A DNA stretch of 64,000 bases. It comes from Ascarosepion bandense. Taxonomy: Eukaryota > Mollusca > Cephalopoda > Sepiida > Sepiidae. Both the position numbers and the translations under genes were made by a program. The DNA is taken from contig JBBBDQ010001028.1 in the NCBI GenBank assembly GCA_037127315.1, forward strand, positions 1,116,001-1,180,000, written 5' to 3'. A model generated the notes under the pieces. That model did not search any database, was not told the DNA's origin, and saw nothing but the letters and a program-made list of their open reading frames with translations. Shown in pieces: positions 23,901-33,466 of the stretch (positions are counted from its first letter, which is position 1; the number at the start of each line of letters is the position of its first letter).

Positions 23901-26900
23901 TCCCTAAACTGGATCCTCATGAAGCATGTGGACTTGATGTTACCCATGCAATAGTCCTTAAAAAATGTGCTCCTGAACTGACTCCTGTTCTCTCTAAATT
24001 CTGTAATAAATGTCTTGTTTCTTGCTTTCCTGCTTGTTGGAAATTCTCTTCTGTATTTCTAGTCTTTAAGAGCTCTGGTAAATGTGACCAGCCAGCCACT
24101 GAGCTGTTAGAGGAGAGATCAGCTGCCAGGTTCTGGCCATTTAAAATTTTGGTATCATCAGATTATCATCTGCCTATGATCTGATCTTCTGTGGATATCT
24201 ATATTCACAAAAGATCAGACCTTAGGCAGATCATTTACATAAATTACAGTTTGACTGCATTAATCACTTCTGGCTCCAGGGAAATAAGAAGTTGATGATT
24301 AAGACTCTTTCAGTGATTCCATAGCTAGAGAGCTTGTGCAGCAACTCTCTATGCCACATCATGTCAAAGGCTTTTGAAATACAGTGTCTCACTCATTTTG
24401 TGAATAATGACAGGATATCAGCAGTGAACCAGGCCAATCAAAATTTGTACTGCTTGTCACAAGATGTTGTCCCTATTGAGGTGATCAACAACTTTCTTGT
24501 TAATTATAGATTCACTGAGGAGGCTGATGCATCTATAATGAGATGGGGATGAGCACTCACCTACATTATTGAAAAGTGGGTATAACAGGCTTGGGAAGGA
24601 GTTCCTCAAGCATCCATTAAATAGTTTTGCTAAGATCAAGGAAAATCACCGGGATTTTATCTGGATTGTAATATTACTGAGATTGTGTTGTGAGGCAAGG
24701 GTGCTTTGTCATCTAATGTGGACTTAGAAGCAAACATTTTAACAAATAGCTTTGCCTTATCTTAAGGATGAGATGACCCCCAGGACAATTTATGATAGTA
24801 AATACTAATGTTTTGCCTCTATTGATAATTTGGTTTGAGATTTTTCAGAACTCCCAGGATCCAAGTTGTTGGCTTTTGACCTTGGCCTTTATTGCTTATA
24901 CATAGCTACACTTTGCATTTTTTTATAACTTTTTTGCAATGACTTTTGTCAATTCTGAATGCAATTTTCTTACATCACTTGCTGTGATACATATTGTAGT
25001 AGTGGTTATGGTGAGCTATGGCTACAACAAATTCAGAAGTGAATCAGGATTGGCTGTTCGGCTTCTGCTGGAATCTCTTCTGGGGTATAAAATTCTCCAT
25101 TCCAGAAAGGAGATCAAAAAACTGTTCCAGTTGATTTTTGTGTTCTGAAAAATCATTCTATGAAATAGTATATTAGATGTCTTTGGTTTGGTGTCAATTT
25201 TGAAACTGACTAGTGAATGATCTGAAGTGCTTAGAAGAGAGTAAACACTTCAGTGAATCATTTTTCAGTGCAGGATGAGAAGAGATAAAGGAGGCTCACC
25301 TGATGTCCTGTTGCATTGATCTTCAATGATCTGTGTCAGTTCATAAGCAACTTAGAAATGTCTGCAGTATCTGATTTCTACATCAGTTTTGTTTGAGCTG
25401 ACTACCACTCTATGTGGTAGATATTAAAGTCCTCACAAATATGAAAGCTAGCTGAAAGGACATTATCAATCACCTCAATTATTAAGTCAAATATTAGTTT
25501 TATCACTCTGAGGACAATAAAGAATGAAAATGAACTTGATACTGTGGACAAGTACATATATATTTTTGAGGTTTCTGCTAAATCCCCCCTTGATATAGGC
25601 ACCAAGTTTGTAATCTCAATGGTTATCTTTTTACAATTAAGGGCAAGTTCCTGCACTGAGATAGATAAATCAATATCAGTTTTATACAGGAATAAGAGGT
25701 TAGGTTTGGCATTGAGAAGCTGAAATTTCAAATGTAAACTGACTGCTTGCATTGGTGTGCAAGATTTTGTTTTTCTGTAGTTGAGTTTGATTTTTGTTTT
25801 TTATCCAATTTTGTTGTGGTTATTAATCAGCGTGTTTGAGTGACGGTCACACTCACAAAGAGATGCAAGCATCAACAACCTGGATTTAATTGTCTGAGGT
25901 ACAGCTACAACAGTATCCTGAGTATATATTTCCTGTCTACCCAGAAATCAATGTAACAGAACTTCACCTTGAGTCAGAAATATTGTACCAGGCTGAGATA
26001 TTGGAATGTTTTTCCAGAGAGTAAGGGAAAAATCATATGTCTTTGAGCCCTATAACCATTTCTTTGATGTATACCCTGTAGATGTTTGCCATCACTTGTG
26101 ACAATAGAAAACATATTCTACTGTTGATATGTCACCACTAAAGCCAACAATACACTGTCATACTTTGGCCTCACCAGGAAGCTGTACAAATACTGTTGGG
26201 CCATGTGACCATGGTAAGACTTTCAATACAGTTCACAATAGAAGAAACCAATTATCAGCAGGCCTTCATGAATGTACTAACTTGTACAGAAAATGGGCTC
26301 AAACCAATTTTCACCAAACAATAATTCTTCAATTCCTACCACTCATACAATGTAAAGAAGGGGATCATCCAATGCCTGCAATACCATGCAAAAATTGTAA
26401 CTGATGATCAGCATCAAACATAACCTTCAAAATAGCTAATATCCTGCAAACAAACTATTAACTCATGCAGACAGAAAACAGAATCAAGGGAGAGAACAGG
26501 AAAACTGCCATGGTTTTTCTCTCTTATGTCAAGGGCTTATCAGAAAAGGTTCAGAATATCTATATTTAGAAATGACTTAACCCTGCCACGTGAACATGGC
26601 TAAGAACTGAGTGTATTCTTTCCCTTGCAGTTGTGGCAAAAAATAAAAAGATGAAACCAGCTTTCCCCTGAAAGTAAGGCTAGAAGAACATCAATGAAAT
26701 TAGGCATGTCTGATCATGTATGAAGGGAAAAGAGTAGTATACAACCACTGTGGAATAAAAATACTAGACAGAGAAGAATACTGGAATTCTATTGTCTGAA
26801 AAAAATCAATATTATCCTAGGCTATCAAGTTCTCCTTAGTAGAGAATAAATAGAATGTAGGAGAAAGGTTTCAGTAGCCATATAAGACAAAAAAGGCTTG

Positions 26901-28570
26901 ATGAATCCAATCAAGTGTGACAAGCAGCAGCAACAGCAGTCATATTATTTTAAATCTTCAATTCTCCACCCCCCATCACTTTATCCACAAGGCCATGGGA
27001 CAATAGCCTAGCACAGGGGTGGGAAACCATTTTGTGTATGAAGGTTACATTGAAATCCATCATCCCTCATAGAGGCCACATTCATAAAGTGATTTTTTGC
27101 AGTTACACATTTCATATCATCTATAAATAATGCATAAAATAGAATTTAATAAATGCATACTCTCTATTATAATAGAGACCATTCTGTATTATATATATAT
27201 ATATATATATTTCCCTCCTGTCATGCTCATGGAGTGAGAGACAATACAAGTGTTGGCTCAGTTCATAACTACCAGTTATGAAAGCTGTTGTCACATGAGC
27301 ACTCTTTAACAGTGGCTTATTATTTTAATTTTTTGCCATAATTATGTTGTCAAGTAGTGAAAAATATATTTATTATAATAAAGACCATTGTGTATTTGTG
27401 AATATATATATCTATATATTTAGTGCATCAAGGCAGCAGATAATTTTCTAAACATATACTGTTAAATATAAGAGACAATGAATGTCTATTATGTTTAATC
27501 ATAAGCCATTCTAAACATTGTATTTTGACTTTAATTTCAGGTGAAAATGAAGACAAAAATTTTCCATCATTTGGATAATTTTTTATTTAGTTGGTCCTAA
27601 GCTTTCAGCTCACATGAGCCGTCTTCAGAGATGTTACAAGGACGTTAACACAATAACATCCACCATCAGTGACGATTTTATCTTGTGTTGACATAAAACT
27701 CCGCTAAGCAACAGCAACAGTTACCAAAAATAGCAAATGCAGTTCACAAATTTATGTGGTTCTATGATATCACACCGCGTGAGCGCTCGAAATGATAACA
27801 GAACCATATATTTAGATGCAATGTAATGTGTTATGACCAGATTTAAACACAAGATAAAATTGTCGCTGATGGTGGATGTTTTTGTGTTAACGTCCTTGTA
27901 AAATCTCTCTGAAGATGGCTCATGTGAACCGAAAGCTTAGAACCAACTTAATTGTCTCTTATATTTAACAGTATATGTTTAGAATATATGAGTGTGCCTG
28001 TGCTGTCAAGAAAAAGAAATGATGCCAAAATATTTATATTGATATGATGGCAACATCTAAGTCTTCCTCCAATATCAAGTTATGAATCCTTGTCGCTGCT
28101 CCTTTTTTTATGTCTGGATGACAAATTTTAAATAAAAGTTTTTTCTTTCTTACCCTCCCCCTCCAATTTTTTTAACTTCCTGTTTATGGATATGTTTTTG
28201 GGCTCTTTCCTGTTTGTGAATTTTTGTAACATTTTTGAATTAGTAAATTTTTGTTTTAGATCGTTGCTTATGAAGCAAGAGTTTTCTTGCTGAAATAGCT
28301 ATTCAACGAAATGTAATTTTCGGAATTTATTGAGATATATTTTTTTAATTACTTAGTTTTTGGTCATAATAAAATTAGACCAGTGCACATTTGTATTAGT
28401 GTTCAATACAATTACATTCTATAACTTTTGAATATTTTTCATTTGTAAATGAGTTATTAACTCGTTTGCAAATGGAATATATATAATGATGTACCTACTA
28501 GTGTGTATCTTACATAAAGACATAAGAAAAAACAAAATAATCCTGCACCTCTGAGTGTGACAGGAGGGAA

Positions 28571-28605
<35 letters not shown>

Positions 28606-30071
28606 CCCTAGTCAAAATCTTAAGACCAGACACAAAAAGGGTTCAAGAAATGTAGAATACTGTTACTTTATTCAAAATATATTTATGAAACATTTACATT
28701 TAATTAGAAAATGTAGTTTGTCAATAAACAAGTGAAATTTTGAGTAATTTAAACAAATATTGAAAAAGTATTTTTTTGGTTGGTCATAAAGATAAAACCA
28801 TGTAAATAAAAATAGAAAATACAGAAGAAATAAGTCACAATGACAAATTTAATACTCAGTGTATCCTCCATTTTTGCAAATTACTTCAAAAGTAATAACT
28901 GGTAGTAAAAAGAATGAATTGAGTTGATGCTGTCTTGCTATCGTTTGTCTAATGAACTGAGCCAACACTACCTCACTATTGACTTTCTTTCCATGAGTGT
29001 GACAGGGAGGGAAATATATATATATATATTTAAAATAAATAGACAACAGTCTTCATTTTAATAAAATAGAAAGAAAGTGATGTTTGGTTTCTGCATATTT
29101 TTGGCAGTTAAGATACAAATAAAACCCGTAAAGTAAAATTCTGGAAAAAACAAGAATCTGTAAATCATTCTATGATATTTACCCTCTGTGCCTAAATGAA
29201 AATCTGCAGATTATAAGGTTCCCTAAAAATAAACTGCTGCTAAATCGTAGAGATGAATTGATGGCTTTATGTAGAACACTGAAAATATTTTTCTCTAGAA
29301 TTGAATTAAATATTTAATTACAATTGTTCATTTATAACTTATGCTCTATTACTTAAAAAATATTTTACTAAAATAAATGACCACACAATTCTTATTTGGT
29401 TTTCTTAACTCTAAAATACCTTATACCCTTAGGAAAGGTATTAATCCATCTCTTCCTTCCAGTTACAAGTTAAATAATAGGACAGAGTGGGTTCTATAGC
29501 CTTGGCTGGCAACCAGTCTACTGCAGGATAATCTTCTGCCCAGTCAGTCATGTCTCTTTCGAGACATGATTGCCCAAAGCATGTATCACATATGGCACTT
29601 AACTGATACCATAATTACCTAATTCTAATTCTAACCTAAACAATGCAGCCCTTTTAATAGAGGTACTAAAAAATTAAAAAAAACCAAAAAAAAAAAACCC
29701 TAACATCCAACCTGCTATTAAAAATTGTCTACCCATTTAAATAATACATGGCCCCAGTATGTATCTTACCAGACAAAATTAAAAAGTATCCTGTTTTGAC
29801 ATTATGCTACTTTGTTCCATTTTGTGACCCAAGTTTTCAACTCTATAGTTCAACCTAATTCTCACTTTTGATTGAGCAATATTGATACACCTTCAAGCAC
29901 ATTAACTTTCAACTACCACTCTTTTTAGCTTTCTAAATAACCATGAATTCATCCTATATTTTCTAAATAAATCATTTTAACCATTTATTTTAAAATATCA
30001 CCTGAAGAAGTATAGTTCTGAAACATGAATATTTTTGTGTAGTGATATGTTTTTATAAACAAAATTACTAA

Positions 30072-30106
<35 letters not shown>

Positions 30107-30486
30107 TAGCAGTATAGCCCGGTGTTGCTCTGGTGTAATGAAAGCTTTAAAACTAATCCATGGTCCTGGAGCTCAGACTCTTTGGATGTTGGCACAAAAG
30201 ACTAAAAAGCAATAGTTGTTTCCAGTTAAACCGTAGACTGAAAGAAAAATGAATGGATGTAAGTCTAATTTTGATTTCCTGGTATCGATATCAAATAAGT
30301 TTTTTTTCGTCGTAAACTGAATTTTGAAGGCTAAATAAGTCCTCTGAGTAAATGGTATCATGGCTGAGACTAAGAACTACAATTATACCTACTTAGTGCC
30401 AAACCCGAAGCAAAAACTAAAATAAAAGGGCTAAAAAAAAATACAGACATACAGGCAGATAAACAGACACACATTCAAACATCTTG

Positions 30487-30529
<43 letters not shown>

Positions 30530-33466
30530 CGATTTTCTGCACTATTGTAAGAACTGCAACCTTGAAACTTCTGGATATCATTTCTTGTCTTTGTCTATGA
30601 GTGTATCAAATTTTATTAAAATTGGACCACTCCTTCTATAACCCGATTTTTTTTTTATTATCAATATTTATTGGGGGTACCTCGACACAAAACCTAGCTA
30701 AGAACACTCGCAGACGCTTATAGTACAACTGTGTACATTTTCAAAAAAATCTGTTCAGCTGTTTCGGAGTCTATAGGTAACGGACACACACGCACACAAA
30801 GTTCCATTTATAAATAAGTTTAGACTAGATTAGATTAGACATAAATAAATCCATCCTGTCATGCTTAGGTATTCTTGAATTATGTCAAGTATGAGAATGT
30901 AGATTCACAACTGTATATTGAAGAAAAACATGAAATAAGTTGGCAGGAATATTTTACCACCCTTTTCCAATTTCATGGGGCCTTTCAAACAGTTTTCAGG
31001 ATATTATCTTCAAACAACTCAATAATCTCCATTTGTAATCCCTGGAAGTCTCTGGCATGTTAAATAAGTGAGCCTGAAAAGCAAATATCAGTGTGACTTT
31101 ATACTTTTCAAAATCACTAAATCTTTTGATATATTCTTCTATTAATGAGCCTAAAACTTACTGGTATTCCTGAAAAGATTCATAGATATTCTCTTCGCTT
31201 TCATTCATTAATTTTGACAAATAGGGAAAGTGTTCTTTAAGCTTTGACTGAGCAAGAAAGGACTTGTATTATAGCATCAAATAAAAAAGGGAAAAATTAT
31301 GTTGAAAAGGGAAATTTGGATGGCTTGGCTAGGTAAATACAGTTATGGGAACATGACAACTGTACACAAAAAGCAAGGTTGTGGAACTGACATTTAAATT
31401 TTGAGCTCTATTTCTGGCTCCAGCATTTTTAGCTCGTCTCACAGTAATGATTGATATACCTTACTGAAATTGAACCTTGCTCATTGCTATTCATAAGCCA
31501 TAATAGACAGTTATTTTAATGAATATATCTATGCCTTTGTTAATTTCTTATTGATTATTCATAACCATATAAAGTGAGCAACAGATTTTACTACAATACA
31601 ATTATCCCTTGTTACTATAAATAAGTTCAATGTTTCATTGAAAATTCTAAAGAGCAAATGTTAAGAAAAAAAAATATAATTTAAAGTGGTGTGATATTAA
31701 TATTTGAAAGGTGATAAAAATGAAAACAGTCAATGTTCAAAATATTTACTTACTCAATAGTAAAAGTAGTAAGTAGGTTAGCTTAAAATATTTTTTTTAT
31801 GACAAAAGAATAAGAAAATGAAGACATTCAGCTGAAATTAATAAAGGGAAAGTGAAAAGTTAGTGAAATGCCTGTTGGTTAGGCCTTTGCTAAGACTGTT
31901 GTTACAAGCATTTAATTAGTGTGATGTTATATATAATTTTACTGTCTTAATGGTTCCAAAGAAGAAACCTTAGCCAATTCAAACTACACTAGTAATGTAT
32001 TTTTGATCAGTAGTAACACATGATCAGAATGATAAATTTAATTATTGCTGAGAAAAAGGAACATTTATTATGAACTTTTAGTTTAGGGAGCTAGATCTAG
32101 TACATTTTTTTTTTTTTTTTTGCAGCTTCAGCTGACTCCAACTTTTCTAAATTATCTGGCTCCACAGCCCAGCTCAAAAGTTGCATATATCTGCACATGA
32201 TGATCCACAGGTTGAACATTTATTAATTCTCTTATTAGAAGACACAATGGCTGAAACATAACACAGATGAGGACAGTAGTCCAGATGTAACTCACCACAG
32301 AAAATGCTGGAAAAAAAAATTTAATATTAATGTGATATCTACTATTTTCAGCTTATTTGACTTGTACATTGTTTTCATTATGTGACAAGTTGTATGGCTA
32401 TACATCATTTTGAAGTTTCTGACATTTAATTTAAAACATTTGATTTTTGTTTATGTCGTGAGCATCTTTAAGTAGTGGTTCCTATAGATAAGTAACTTGC
32501 TTGCTTTGTAATATTTTCAAATTTTTCAAGATTAACTGCTGTAGTTAAGTTGATACCAAGTTCAATATTTTGATCTCTTGTTTAACAATTTTCACAATTC
32601 TCTAAAGCTGCTTGAATTTGGTCCCTATGCCCTTTAGATGCTTTTTTTTTCTTGACATTTCATTTACCAATTGTAATGGATTTGTGGGGGCTTTGATTTT
32701 TTAAATTAATGAAATTATATTAAAATAGAAAAGGATTTTGGTTTCATTTGTAGGAATATTTTCTGTTTATATATATATATATATATATATATAAGCTAAA
32801 GAATTAAACACATTCATGATCTTATACAATTTTAAGTCTAAATCCAAAGTAGATTGACAAAGTGTTTTATACATATTGATGGTATGATATGTTCACTGAG
32901 CATTCCAAATATGAATTCTTCCAACAAATACAATATCATAGTCGGTTCCAATATTAATTCTTATATTTCTTCTTCTTCCAGTGCTTTTGGGCTGAGATTC
33001 ATTGTTCAAAGAACAAAACAATGTTTGGACTTTGCTGCCACAGTACATTTGCTTCATTTTATTTGTTGTTGGTCATACAACTCTCGAGTGCCACACAACA
33101 TTTACTGGTGGGTAACAAACATCATCTCATTAATCCTAATGACAGTGATTGGTGAATTTCTATGCTTGCGGTCAGAAATGAAAGCTATTCCAGTGTCAAT
33201 GGGACCAAAGGCTGATTTATAGCTACTGGACAGGCTGGCATTAAATGTACCCAAAAGAAAGACTTCTGAAGATTTCAAGATATTTTCGTCTTTGCAGCTG
33301 ACCATGACAATATTGGCTGCATCTGATGATAAAGTAATGATCTTCAATTTATAGAGGAATTGTACAGCTGGCAATTTTTTTTTTTTTTTTAACCAGGCTT
33401 TATATTTTGGATATGCATTTTTAAAACAACACTGATAGTATTTTCATTACAAGAAAAAGAAATAAA
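14951..33466 (+). CDS. SYS1: SYS1 Golgi-localized integral membrane protein (whole gene, three coding exons)
   Basis: Coding segments 15018-15179, 23063-23130 and 32982-33222 join in phase to 471 nt, giving 156 aa, the length of human SYS1 as I recall it. The product begins MHGHFRSSVWDP, where vertebrate SYS1 has MAGQFRSYVWDP. It carries the family hallmarks QCVYY, KQCLDF, VIGE(F/Y)LC and a C-terminal EIP/AIP stretch. Four hydrophobic segments are expected at residues ~14-38, ~65-85, ~90-115 and ~120-140. SYS1 is a trans-Golgi four-pass protein that recruits the Arf-like GTPase ARFRP1 (yeast Arl3), which in turn acts on ARL1 and golgins. Both introns use GT-AG sites in phases 0 and 2. No frameshift or stop is seen, so the gene looks functional. 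It converges with CEP76. Confidence 0.95.
15018..15179 (+). CDS. SYS1: SYS1 coding exon 1 (residues 1-54)
   Basis: Fifty-four whole codons from ATG 15018 to the donor TCG|GTAAGT at 15180. They encode the cytosolic N-terminus and first membrane segment (VWDPVLIIAQIICMQCVYY). In-frame upstream ATGs exist (14928, 14991), but family alignment puts the start at 15018. TTTTTTGTACTAG ending at 14952 looks like an acceptor, so this exon may begin at 14953 behind an upstream non-coding exon. Confidence 0.95.
15955..17215 (+). repeat. AT-rich dispersed element, copy 1 (SYS1 intron 1)
   Basis: Two blocks, 15,955-16,250 (AAGAGGAAAGATCAAA, TTCTAACACGTT, TTTTAATGAAACTTTCAG, TTCACAAGTGAAT) and 17,080-17,215 (GATTCCAATCAATATAATTT, AAGTATTTTGCTTA, AGAGGCACCTA), recur in the same order and orientation at 38,275-38,590 and 39,955-40,135. 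No ORF is shared. The minisatellite at 16,500-17,070 sits between the blocks. Confidence 0.6.
16500..17072. repeat. Minisatellite with ~119-bp unit
   Basis: Near-identical units start at about 16801, 16920 and 17039 (AGAAGAAAGTTAACTTTCAA). More diverged units precede them from ~16,500. Each unit holds a perfect GAAAGTTAACTTTC palindrome. Confidence 0.9.
17216..18808. other. SYS1 intron 1, no recognised feature
   Basis: AT-rich intron with A/T homopolymers and a short (CA)n at 18,695-18,708. Nothing else was identified. Confidence 0.5.
18809..18962. mobile_element. Fold-back MITE-like inverted repeat
   Basis: The left arm (GTTATTATTAGTGTTTTAAT..., CATATGAGACT..., CTCAAAAGCTTCAGGT) is complementary to the right arm (ACCTGAAAGTTTTTGAGTCC..., CATATGTTATTATAACAG, TAATAATAAC). 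The centre is an AGACTGC/GCAGTCT hairpin. It is noncoding. Confidence 0.65.
19441..19720 (+). pseudogene. mariner transposase N-terminal fragment
   Basis: The translation MENSEYCVLIKHLFL..., QAKQGLDECYSDSAP, TMVKRWYADFKCG, then after a frameshift DTNDGEHSGCPKSAFVPEN, follows the DNA-binding (HTH) region of mariner transposases. The DDD catalytic domain is absent. It is a truncated fossil in SYS1 intron 1. Confidence 0.85.
20483..20622 (-). mobile_element. mariner 3' end with terminal inverted repeat
   Basis: On the minus strand QKCVESNGSDFG and then stop is the typical C-terminus of a mariner transposase. About 70 bp of 3'UTR follows, ending in TTTCTGAACAACCTAA (plus strand TTAGGTTGTTCAGAAA), a mariner-type TIR. 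It is opposite in strand to the fragment at 19,441 and so probably a separate insertion. Confidence 0.75.
20634..20870 (-). mobile_element. SINE-like repeat (family 2), copy 1
   Basis: The reverse complement matches 46,856-47,112 throughout: TAGGGCTT(A/G)ACATGACCAGCC, GGCCTCTCTAAC-type block, GATTCTGTCCT(C/T)AAGCATCAGA and GCAGAGGTGCA...ATTCTGAA. Two copies in this window establish it as dispersed. No tRNA-like box was recognised. Confidence 0.7.
21290..22560 (+). mobile_element. LINE family B (gag-bearing I/Jockey-like), internally deleted relic
   Basis: Near 21,430-21,600 the plus strand translates, with one stop, into Cys-rich zinc-knuckle repeats (CFNWQRYRHCKIKC, RKCGENDPNHTWITC, KCPNCK) typical of LINE ORF1 proteins. 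By 22,145-22,450 it reads as the endonuclease end and pre-RT linker (NICSPSIFMDFQWKVHDD, KWQLHKANWLKFNEL). Most of the endonuclease and all of the RT are absent. The family recurs at 43,650-46,150. Confidence 0.7.
23063..23130 (+). CDS. SYS1: SYS1 coding exon 2 (residues 55-77)
   Basis: A 68-nt exon between acceptor TTTATCAG (ends 23062) and donor GTTTGT (23131). It starts in phase 0 and leaves two bases. It encodes DLDLWEGTGRTNAIGFALNS then LT, aligning with the human segment that ends ILNALTC. Too short for ORF finders. It is found only because both flanking exons and the phase require it. Confidence 0.92.
23190..24095 (+). mobile_element. LINE family A fragment: endonuclease end, linker and RT start (+)
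   Basis: It begins about 60 bp after SYS1 exon 2. The translation gives the pre-RT linker (PDWDSFCDFIQDVSWIDILK, QSSPWFAPACLAAITHRNHF) and the start of the RT (IIPKLDPHEACGLD, LKKCAPELTPVLSKFCNKC, FPACWK). It stops before catalytic motif A, where it meets an oppositely oriented copy. Frameshifts interrupt it. Confidence 0.8.
24095..25800 (-). mobile_element. LINE family A fragment: endonuclease through RT (-)
   Basis: On the minus strand, from high to low coordinate: endonuclease pieces (LVPISRGDLAETSKIYMYLS, HICEDFNIYHIEW at 25,402-25,752), a degraded linker, RT start (LAKLFNGCLRN..., SHYRCISLLSES near 24,500-24,640), motif A (ISKAFDMMWHRELLHKLSSY near 24,340) and a YADD/TDDT-like remnant with DDTKILNGQNLAADLS near 24,110-24,160. 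It is tail-to-tail with the previous copy and has neither 3'UTR nor poly(A) tail. Confidence 0.75.
25801..27010. other. SYS1 intron 2, no recognised gene
   Basis: Contains only short frames (91 codons at 26,129-26,404, Cys/His-rich, no family recognised). It may be further degraded transposon sequence. Confidence 0.4.
27014..27040 (+). mobile_element. hAT-like terminal inverted repeat (one end)
   Basis: CAGGGGTGGGAAACC resembles the common hAT end CAGGGGTGGGCAAAC. No matching opposite end was noticed nearby, so this is a fragment or a coincidence. Confidence 0.35.
27190..27211. repeat. (TA)n microsatellite
   Basis: Direct reading. It is followed by TTTCCCTCCTGTCATGCTC, which is inverted relative to 28,990-29,012. 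Confidence 0.9.
27450..27985. mobile_element. Long fold-back (MITE-like) inverted repeat
   Basis: The outer arm AAACATATACTGTTAAATAT (27,450) is repeated inverted at the right end (~27,985). Inner arms of about 105 bp at ~27,590-27,695 and ~27,845-27,950 pair well (AAGCTTTCAGCTCACATGAG opposite CTCATGTGAACCGAAAGCTT; GTTAACGTCCTTGTAA). The left arm carries ~110 bp (27,480-27,588) with no counterpart on the right. It is noncoding. Confidence 0.75.
28440..28474 (+). repeat. Near-palindrome hairpin in SYS1 intron 2
   Basis: The arms CATTTGTAAATGAGTTA and TAACTCGTTTGCAAATG are separated by one T. Both differences are U.G wobbles when read on the plus (SYS1 sense) strand. Confidence 0.7.
28575..29030 (-). 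mobile_element. Tc1-like element end, with flanking (TA)n
   Basis: After (TA)n at 28,575-28,603 comes CCCCCTAGTCAAAATCTTAA, which resembles Tc1-type inverted ends. On the minus strand a short Tc1-like C-terminal tail (VICKNGGYTEY then stop) ends near 28,852. The region around 28,950-29,020 (GTGTTGGCTCAGTTCAT, GGGAGGGAAATATA) is repeated in opposite orientation at 27,205-27,270. Family assignment is tentative. Confidence 0.45.
29395..29615 (+). mobile_element. tRNA-derived SINE (family 1), head-less copy
   Basis: Same body as 12,735-13,022 in opposite orientation (AGGAAAGGTATTAATCC, TAGCCTTGGCTGGCAACCAG, CATGTCTC...GAGACATG). The tRNA-like head is missing, consistent with 5' truncation. Confidence 0.7.
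30074..30840. repeat. Dispersed repeat bounded by (TA)n tracts
   Basis: (TA)n at 30,074-30,105 is followed by ACTAGCAGTATAGCCCGGTG, a sequence type common in invertebrate repeats. A second (TA)n lies at 30,490-30,527. The end near 30,790-30,840 has CGGACACACACGCACACAAA then TAGACTAGATTAGA. No ORF of a known family was seen. Confidence 0.5.
30841..32981. other. End of SYS1 intron 2, no recognised feature
   Basis: AT-rich intron with a poly(T) run at 32,107-32,122 and (TA)n at 32,769-32,793. Nothing else was identified. Confidence 0.5.
32982..33222 (+). CDS. SYS1: SYS1 coding exon 3 (residues 77-156 and stop)
   Basis: Acceptor CTTCTTCCAG ends at 32981. The first base completes the Cys codon of exon 2, and 79 codons plus TAG (33220-33222) follow. 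It contains RTKQCLDF, WWVTNIISLILMTVIGEFLC and the hydrophilic tail ending GPKADL, matching the C-terminal half of SYS1. Confidence 0.95.
33461..33466 (+). terminator. Probable SYS1 polyadenylation signal
   Basis: The first canonical AATAAA after the SYS1 stop, giving a 3'UTR of about 240-260 nt. Other signals further on cannot be excluded. Confidence 0.5.
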
